From an uncultured Paenibacillaceae bacterium (GTDB lineage Bacteria; Bacillota; Bacilli; Paenibacillales; DA-C8), in the NCBI GenBank assembly GCA_937957685.1, contig CALGAO010000071.1:1-47472 (forward strand): a stretch of DNA of 47,472 nt, in the 5' to 3' direction. A program made the translations under genes and the position numbers. The stretch's first letter is position 1. The number at the start of each line of letters is the position of its first letter. The notes under the pieces are model-generated. The model made no database searches, had not been told where the DNA came from, and saw nothing but the letters and a program-made list of their open reading frames with translations. Positions 41,346-47,472 of this stretch are shown here, in pieces.

Positions 41346-43724
41346 TCAGGAAGAAGCTCCTTCCTGCATCAAGCGCTCCAGGGCTTGGCGATCATCAGGA
41401 TATTGTCCGATGAATTGCTGATACAACTCCTCGTTCAGGACGCCTGACCGGATCTGAGCGGACAGATACAACCGCAGAATCTCTCGGGTTTGACTCATGT
41501 CGAGCGGAGCAACATGCTGTTCCAGGACGGATATCGTCTGCGAGTAATCACCGCGATAGTAATAGATGTCTGCGATGATGTGCGCCACGGTGTCTGTGAT
41601 GGTGAACTCCCTGCCCGGCAATTGCTCATCCGGCAGCGCTTCGATCTTCGCAACCTGACGCTTCATCGTCTCGTAGAGTTCGATCGCCTGATCCCAACGG
41701 ACCGGTTCCTCGTTCATCTGATATTGCTGCATGCCGAGCTGATGCAGGAGGGTGATCGTGCTTTCATACATGGTCAGGTTCCAGGGGAACCTCTGCAGCC
41801 AATATATCGAGACATCTGCAGCGCCCTGGATGTCCGCTTTTTTGATATAGTTGTTAATTTCGAATTCGGGTATCCCGATGAAATGTCCATCCACCGTTTT
41901 CAGACGATCGATATAGTGCTGAGCGTGGTCGAGGAATGTCTCATCCTGCGAATAATCATAGAAAGCTTGCAGCAGCGAGATCGTCCCGAGCAGATAATGC
42001 GGATGGTTCGGCTTCATGTCCAGGATCCTGTAGAAGGTATTCAACGCTTCATCGGCGGGGATCGTTTCGTTCAGTTCCTCAATCGTATGGGTGAACAGTT
42101 TGTTGGCATATACTGAACGGGCCGCGAAGAACAGGATGATGACCGCCAGGATCGACATGGAGCCCAGATAAGCAAGCTTGAAAAAGGATCGCTGCGGCTT
42201 GCGTTTGCCTTTATGCTTCACTTCAGGTACAGCCTCGGTAGTGCGGGAGCTCATGATGCCCAGACATAAGAAGACGAACCCGCTCACATACAGGAATTCC
42301 ATGTTAAAGTCAACGAGGCTGTGAAGCAGGATGCTGCTGGCGAATACGAAGAAGACAAACCGGTATGGGTACCCCGGGTCGCTGACGCGATTCCGGATGA
42401 ACCGGATATAGACAAAGGCCAGAAAAGCCAGCAGGAGGATGAGCCCGACCATCCCGGTCTCTATCGCATGATTGAGATAATAGCTATGCGGATCCTTGGT
42501 GACATACGGATTGCTCTGGTACTCCTCGTACAAGGAATTCCATGCTCCGCCGCCGGCCCCCGTCAGCGGGTAATCCTCGATGATCCGCAATCCGTCCTTA
42601 TAGAAGGTGATCCGCTCCAGCACGCTGTGTTGACGCAGATTGATATTGCCCAGCCGGTTCTCAAGCGGATCCGGCAACAGGCGGATGAGATGTTCGTTGG
42701 TCAGGGCGATCGCGCCCAGGATCACCATCAGGATGCTGGCGACCGGAATGATGTATCTGGCATAGGAACGGAAGGAACGATGGGTCAGCCGTTCTTCCAG
42801 CAACTTGTCGAAGCGGGGCACGAGATAAACCGACACGATCATGTACAGCGCAGAAGCCACAAGCAGGATCAACCAACCGAGCAGATAGGACCCGAACTGA
42901 AAGTCCGTCTGCTGCCGGATGCCGATCCTGGAGATGAAGGGATAGATACCCAGGGTCATGACGGCGGCCAGAACGGACATGACCAGATATTGAAGCTGCT
43001 TGATAAACGGCATGACGAACAGGATCAGCAAATACAGGATGACGAAGATCAGGTAGCCGGCGCGGGAATAGGTCAGGATCAGGGACAGCAGCGCCGGTAT
43101 GACAAGGAACGAGCTGAAGAACCGATATACCCGATGCTCCGTCGTGACCGTCAGATAGCTGGTCACGAAGAAAAAGGCGATCATCAGCGCCGCGTACGTA
43201 TTCGGATAGAGCAGAGGCGAGAAGATCCGGTAATCGCCGATCGAGTAAACGACGGAGTTGGCGACGAAGCTTGTCCCCAGCCACTCGCTGAGGGTAAACA
43301 GGATCAGGATGTATCCGTTCAGAAGCAGGATGAAGATAAACGGACGCAGGGTGTTCTTCGCCATGGTGAAGTAGTACCCGACGAGAAACAGGGCGACGTT
43401 AAAGAACTGGATCCAGATGCTGTGAATCGTGCTCTGCACAGAAGCGGCAGAGCCTGACGCGATGATGAAGCTGACGGGCAGCTGCCAGGCCAGGACATGG
43501 AACCAGTCCCGGCCTGTGATCAGTTGCTCGTGACGATACAGATAAGCAGCGAGCAGGATGATCAGGATCGAGGCGAATATGAACGATACGTAAAGCGGAA
43601 TCTCCAGATGAAGCTCATGACCATTGGCGACTCCCATGTAAAATGGCGCCACGATGAAAAACAGCGACAACAACACGAGCACCGTTGTAAAGAGCGGATG
43701 GTGGTTCTTGAACAGTTTGATCAT
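41346..43724 (-). CDS. Wzy_C-type O-antigen ligase/polymerase with C-terminal repeat domain, copy B
   Basis: 792 residues: about 12 membrane helices (1-480), then one more helix and a long outer helical-repeat region (about 525-792, TPR-like, e.g. DEALNTFYRILDMKPNHPHYLLG). The Wzy_C core shows SPLLYPNTYAALMIAFFF, LSLILTYSRAGYLIF and the large outer loop QHSVLERITFYKDGLRIIEDYPLTGAGGGAWNSLYEEYQSNPY..DPHSYYLNHAIETG. Paralogue of the gene 19 bp upstream. Wzy_C proteins with TPR tails beside an S-layer gene recall WsfB-type oligosaccharyltransferases that put glycans on S-layer protein in Paenibacillus alvei; offered as inference. Polysaccharide polymerase is the alternative. Confidence 0.83.
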   Translation of the reverse strand: MIKLFKNHHPLFTTVLVLLSLFFIVAPFYMGVANGHELHLEIPLYVSFIFASILIILLAAYLYRHEQLITGRDWFHVLAWQLPVSFIIASGSAASVQSTIHSIWIQFFNVALFLVGYYFTMAKNTLRPFIFILLLNGYILILFTLSEWLGTSFVANSVVYSIGDYRIFSPLLYPNTYAALMIAFFFVTSYLTVTTEHRVYRFFSSFLVIPALLSLILTYSRAGYLIFVILYLLILFVMPFIKQLQYLVMSVLAAVMTLGIYPFISRIGIRQQTDFQFGSYLLGWLILLVASALYMIVSVYLVPRFDKLLEERLTHRSFRSYARYIIPVASILMVILGAIALTNEHLIRLLPDPLENRLGNINLRQHSVLERITFYKDGLRIIEDYPLTGAGGGAWNSLYEEYQSNPYVTKDPHSYYLNHAIETGMVGLILLLAFLAFVYIRFIRNRVSDPGYPYRFVFFVFASSILLHSLVDFNMEFLYVSGFVFLCLGIMSSRTTEAVPEVKHKGKRKPQRSFFKLAYLGSMSILAVIILFFAARSVYANKLFTHTIEELNETIPADEALNTFYRILDMKPNHPHYLLGTISLLQAFYDYSQDETFLDHAQHYIDRLKTVDGHFIGIPEFEINNYIKKADIQGAADVSIYWLQRFPWNLTMYESTITLLHQLGMQQYQMNEEPVRWDQAIELYETMKRQVAKIEALPDEQLPGREFTITDTVAHIIADIYYYRGDYSQTISVLEQHVAPLDMSQTREILRLYLSAQIRSGVLNEELYQQFIGQYPDDRQALERLMQEGASS

Positions 43725-43743
43725 TCCCGTATCTCCTTGTAGA

Positions 43744-46188
43744 TTAGTCCCTGGCGAAATGGATCACAAGCTGATCGATCTGATCGCCTTCCTCCGGATG
43801 CTGGCCGACGAAGTCCTGATACAGCGCTTCGTCAGGCTGACCCAGGAGGATCAAGGCGGCAAGATAGGCTCTGGTGATGCTGATGTCCAGTTCGGATGAA
43901 GCGGCGGAGCCTGTTGCGTAAGGCCGCAGGAGATCGGCGGCTTGCTGATACTGACCGCGCAAAAGATAGACCTGCGCGATATTATGCGCGATATTGGGGT
44001 TCACATCGAATTCCTTGCCCGGCAATTGATTCTCCGGGAGATGGTTCAGTTGCTCGATGCGCGCCAGGATCTCCTCATAATAGCCGAGCGCCTGATCCAT
44101 GTAGGCATCCCGGGTTGACGATTCAGATTCGTTGGCCAGCTGGAGCTTGACGCTGATCATCGTGTCGTACAGCGTGATATTCCATGGGGCCTGCTCCAGC
44201 ATGGCTTCCAGGACGTTTGCCGCTTCTGCCCAGTCGTTCTTGTGCAGGTAATACTGCAGCCTGGCATCCCATGCGACCTGATTGACGGGTTCACGCTTCA
44301 GCAGTTGATCCACCGTCTTGAGGAATTCGTCCGCATATTGCTCATCACCGGTCTGACGATAGACTTCCAGCATCAGCCGGGCCCGGTAGCCCAGATAGTC
44401 CGCATGCTGGAACTGCCTGATCGCCCGATCGAGCGGTGTCTGGATCTTGTCCAGCTGGCCTTGGCGGGAATTGCCCAGGGCTTCGACATAATGGTTGGCT
44501 GCTGTCTGGAAGCGGACCGAAGTGACCAGCAGCACCAGAGACAGACCGATCACAAGGGCAGGCATCAACCATCGCTTCCACCCGTTTGTGGTCAGTGAGG
44601 CTGCTGAAGCCATGGCCGTCCCCGATACGCCAGTCAGAACACCCAGACACAGGAAGACGAGACTGCCGATATAGACGAACGACATGTCGAAATCGATCAG
44701 GCTGTGCAGCAGGATCGCGATCGTGAAGATGAAGAACACGACGGACAGATTGCTGTTCCGGTCAGTTCCATGAATGCGATGATAGCGCAGATATCGCCAA
44801 TAAACAACGGCAATGAATGCTAACAGGACGATCAGCCCGACGCTGCCCGTCTCGATCCAGTGCTGGATAAAGTAGCTGTGAGCCTGGGTGGTCGAATAAG
44901 GGTTGTTCTGATAATGTTCATACAGCTGCGCCCAGGCGCTGCCGCCAGCCCCGAAGACGGGATAGTCCCGGATGATCTTCATCGAGTCGCGGTAGAAGGT
45001 CGCTCTTTCGAGCACGCTGTGCTGATCCAGATTGATGTTCGAGATTCTCTGCTGCAAGGACTCCGGCAACAGCTTGACCGCGCTGGTCTCCAGCAGGAGG
45101 AAGGCCAGCAGGCAGCCGCATGCCACGCCGATGACGGGAATGAGATATCGGGATGCCCTCTTCACATCGATTCGAGTCAGTCCGGCTTCCAACCTCGGGT
45201 TGATATACCGGTTCATCACGTGGGCGAAGCCGGCAAAGAGCAGAGATGCTCCCAGCACCACCGCAACCCCCGCCAGATACCTGCCTGCCGCGGGCTGCTC
45301 AAACTGTTGCAGGCCGATGTCCGACAGGTAAGGTGTGCAGAGGAAGCTGATCAGGCCGGCCACGACGCTGTAGATGACGAAGATCAGCTGATGACGGAAC
45401 GGCAGCAGGAACAGCAGGACAAAGGCGATGACAGGCAGCATGACCAGACCGCCGCGCGAGAAGGTCAGGATCAGCGAGAGAAAGGTCGGGACGATCATCG
45501 CTGCCGTGATGATCTGCACGATCCGCTGATGGGAACGGATCAGCAGATAGAGCGAAGCAAGCAACAGGGCGATCAGAAAGGCGGCATAGGCATTGGCGTA
45601 TTGGAAGACGGAAGTCAGTCTCAGGCGCCCCGGCTCCAGGGTGACCGCATCGCGATAGATGTGGGTCCCGAACCAGTTCAGGAAGCCGAAGATCACGATC
45701 ACATACCCGACACCCATGATCGCTGTCGCCAGCACGGCCGATCCCTTGTCAGATCGCGCCAGGAAGATGGCGAACATGAAGAAGAAGGCGTACATGCACT
45801 GGATGACGATCGCATGGATCGTCTGGGAGGTGGACACAGCGGATACCAACAAGGTTACTAGGTACGAAACTGGCAGCAGCCAGACGAGAAGCAATGGAAT
45901 CGCGGAGTTGCGAAAAAGGACAAGATTGCTCTTGAACAACATGAGTAAGCCAAAACATAGGCTAAGCAGGAATGCAAAGATCAAAGCAGCATATATGGGT
46001 TGATTAAAAATGTAACCGGACAGATTATTGCGAATACCGCCGTTAAATAGTGCTTTTGAAAAAGGCGCAACAAAAATGTATGCAATCAGACATACGGTTA
46101 CGAACCAGAAAGTATAGCGATTCCACTTGAATTGTGAATTGACTGGGTTTCTCGTCGAATGATTATACGAATGTCTCGATCTGGTCAT
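43744..46188 (-). CDS. Wzy_C-type O-antigen ligase/polymerase with C-terminal repeat domain, copy A
   Basis: 814 residues, same architecture as the next gene: about 12 membrane helices, core SVFQYANAYAAFLIALLL and LSLILTFSRGGLVML, outer loop QHSVLERATFYRDSMKIIRDYPVFGAGGSAWAQLYEHYQNNPYSTTQAHSYFIQHWIETG, then a TPR-like outer domain (about 560-814). The loop motifs of the two copies align almost without gaps, showing tandem duplication and divergence. The first 30 residues (MTRSRHSYNHSTRNPVNSQF) are a hydrophilic, basic cytoplasmic tail absent from the second copy. First gene of the minus-strand pair. Likely target: lipid-linked glycan, moved to S-layer protein or polymer. Confidence 0.83.
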   Translation of the reverse strand: MTRSRHSYNHSTRNPVNSQFKWNRYTFWFVTVCLIAYIFVAPFSKALFNGGIRNNLSGYIFNQPIYAALIFAFLLSLCFGLLMLFKSNLVLFRNSAIPLLLVWLLPVSYLVTLLVSAVSTSQTIHAIVIQCMYAFFFMFAIFLARSDKGSAVLATAIMGVGYVIVIFGFLNWFGTHIYRDAVTLEPGRLRLTSVFQYANAYAAFLIALLLASLYLLIRSHQRIVQIITAAMIVPTFLSLILTFSRGGLVMLPVIAFVLLFLLPFRHQLIFVIYSVVAGLISFLCTPYLSDIGLQQFEQPAAGRYLAGVAVVLGASLLFAGFAHVMNRYINPRLEAGLTRIDVKRASRYLIPVIGVACGCLLAFLLLETSAVKLLPESLQQRISNINLDQHSVLERATFYRDSMKIIRDYPVFGAGGSAWAQLYEHYQNNPYSTTQAHSYFIQHWIETGSVGLIVLLAFIAVVYWRYLRYHRIHGTDRNSNLSVVFFIFTIAILLHSLIDFDMSFVYIGSLVFLCLGVLTGVSGTAMASAASLTTNGWKRWLMPALVIGLSLVLLVTSVRFQTAANHYVEALGNSRQGQLDKIQTPLDRAIRQFQHADYLGYRARLMLEVYRQTGDEQYADEFLKTVDQLLKREPVNQVAWDARLQYYLHKNDWAEAANVLEAMLEQAPWNITLYDTMISVKLQLANESESSTRDAYMDQALGYYEEILARIEQLNHLPENQLPGKEFDVNPNIAHNIAQVYLLRGQYQQAADLLRPYATGSAASSELDISITRAYLAALILLGQPDEALYQDFVGQHPEEGDQIDQLVIHFARD

Positions 46189-46263
46189 AATCCATTCACC
46201 TGCGAGTTTAGTATCTACCTCATTTTATCAGAAGAAGAATGTCATTAGAAAGAAACGAGTTGT

Positions 46264-47400
46264 TTAAGGTTCATAGACGGTGAGTTTATAGATCTGTGAC
46301 GAACCTAACACTATGCCGGATGGTGTACTATTTTCAAATCGAATTAGTAATTCACCTGGCGATTCATAGTATTTTCTCGGCAGAGTTGTTGTAATATAAT
46401 TACTATTCCCATAGACGATTGGAATCTCTACTTCATTTACATACATTTTTGTAATGGTCAAAAAATTACTTCCATGGATACCCATGATACCATCCCAATT
46501 GGGATCGGCTGTCAAACGTTCGGGAACCCAGTTAGAAACATAGATTTCCTGGTTTAGATTTTCGTTAATCGTTTTGTTTCTGACATTTCCCAATATCGAG
46601 TCTTCGTCTTGGTTCAAGTATTGGCTGCCTAGCAGGGCATCATATTGAACCAATTCCAACTCACGCAATAGTGGCTCCAGATGTTTCGGTCGTTCGAAGT
46701 ATGTTTGATTGTCTTGATCAACAATGATATTTTTTTCTAAAACAGCAATATGGTCATGAGCCTTCTCCAACATTTGAAAGTAATTCGGTGGTTGAATGTT
46801 AGCCAGTTCCATTAATGTTAGACTCATGAATGAAGGGCTGATTAACTCAGGTTGAGATACATCAATAGGATAGTTAGACCAAATGACATAGGGGATGCTT
46901 CGACTGTTAATAAAGCTATCCAGAGTACCACTAGTAATGTCTAATCCGCTCATTGTAAAGACTTCTTTATTATAAAATGCAGGCAAATGATCCCCGAAGA
47001 AGAAAATAACGGTTTTTTCATCGCTGTTCTGATAATAATCAATCAACATTTTCAATGATTGGTCAGCATCAAAAACTCCCTGTGTATATACCTCCAGCAT
47101 CTCTATCATATGTTTAGGAAGATTTCCTGTGATCTTTACCACTTCGTTACCTTCGTATCGGTTATCATCATATGGGCCGTGATTCTGCATCGTAACGGCA
47201 TGGATAAAAACAGGTTCAGAGAATGCCTCTGTTTTCTCTATAATCATCTTTGAAACTTCTGCATCAGCAATATATGTTCCTTTTATTTCAGGCGAAGTGA
47301 AATATTCTTGACTGAAGAAGTAATCAAAACCTAAGTGATCATATACATCAAAACGATTATAATAAGAGCCGTCATAAGAATGGATGGCAATACTTAGTAC
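46264..47400 (-). pseudogene. LTA-synthase-like phosphoglycerol transferase, 5'-truncated
   Basis: The frame is open from 47400 to 46264 and reads IAIHSYDGSYYNRFDVYDHLGFDYFFSQEYF...FIHAVTMQNHGPYDD...KTVIFFFGDHLPAFYN, the C-terminal two-thirds of the sulfatase-fold domain of LtaS-type enzymes, including the metal-binding GDH. The membrane helices and the catalytic Thr region that should come first are missing: upstream of 47400 the sequence becomes a transposase end. An internal ATG at 47247 exists but could not give a working enzyme. The C-terminal ~110 residues look like an extra beta domain. The gene is much more AT-rich than the rest of the window, pointing to recent acquisition. Confidence 0.8.
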
Positions 47401-47472
47401 CTATCCGAAAACCTCTGCGCAGCGGAAACAAATCCAGGCGCAGGCAAAATGGAGCATGGCCTCGTAGTTCTC
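47401..47472 (-). mobile_element. C-terminal end of a transposase (probably IS5-family)
   Basis: On the minus strand the last 24 codons of a frame read ENYEAMLHFACAWICFRCAEVFG-stop, with the TAG at 47403-47401. The sequence resembles C-termini of IS5-family transposases, a family judgement from memory. It runs off the window edge. The stop codon abuts the LTA-synthase-like remnant, so the IS end must lie at about 47397-47401 and this element disrupts that gene. Confidence 0.6.

Overview
The window looks like a chromosomal segment of a spore-forming, flagellated, S-layer-bearing Bacillota, most probably Paenibacillaceae (Paenibacillus/Cohnella/Thermobacillus-like). The evidence is the spoIIID-mbl-flhO-flhP...fabZ gene order known from Bacillus, CsaB/TagA/TagO secondary cell-wall polymer genes, SLH-domain surface proteins, and fairly high GC. 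The genus is an inference. I saw no rRNA, tRNA or CRISPR array.

Layout. (1) 1-2966: a 52-bp palindromic tandem repeat array, then two decayed insertion sequences joined head to tail: an IS3-family element lacking its 3' end and an IS1182-family element lacking its 5' end and carrying a frameshift. (2) 3095-6815: spoIIID with a SigE-like promoter, an unannotated 30-codon ORF, mbl, flhO, flhP and an EpuA-like membrane protein. (3) 6978-12702: a CDP-alcohol phosphatidyltransferase, fabZ, a phosphoglucomutase, a nucleotide-sugar dehydrogenase and a glycosyltransferase. (4) 12878-18786: a VanRS-like two-component system followed by a ddl-murF-alr operon ending in a 43-codon membrane peptide. Phased direct repeats sit at the ddl promoter. 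(5) 18933-22859, minus strand: two DUF4330-like membrane proteins, an O-antigen polymerase/ligase and a glycosyltransferase. (6) 23068-31578: murJ, a glycosyltransferase-CsaB fusion, tagA, tagO, an MBOAT acyltransferase and its SGNH-like partner. This is a likely route for making, pyruvylating and O-acylating the polymer that anchors SLH proteins. (7) 31723-41264: a large C-terminal-SLH protein, the probable major S-layer protein (N-terminal SLH) and an unknown secreted protein. All three are preceded by a similar ECF-sigma-like promoter motif. (8) 41346-46188, minus strand: two tandem paralogous Wzy_C-type membrane proteins with long C-terminal repeat regions, candidate oligosaccharyltransferases for S-layer glycosylation. 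(9) 46264-47472: an AT-rich LTA-synthase-like gene cut off at its 5' end by the tail of another (probably IS5-family) transposase.

How it fits together. Most of the window concerns the cell envelope. Regions 3, 5 and 6 supply activated sugars, lipid carriers and polymers. Region 4 controls D-Ala-D-Ala-type precursor synthesis. Region 7 supplies the proteins held on the wall, and region 8 may glycosylate them. The items most worth a second look are the VanRS-like ddl-murF-alr-peptide operon with its 11-bp-phased boxes, the shared promoter of the three surface-protein genes, the GT-CsaB fusion, and the two small ORFs.
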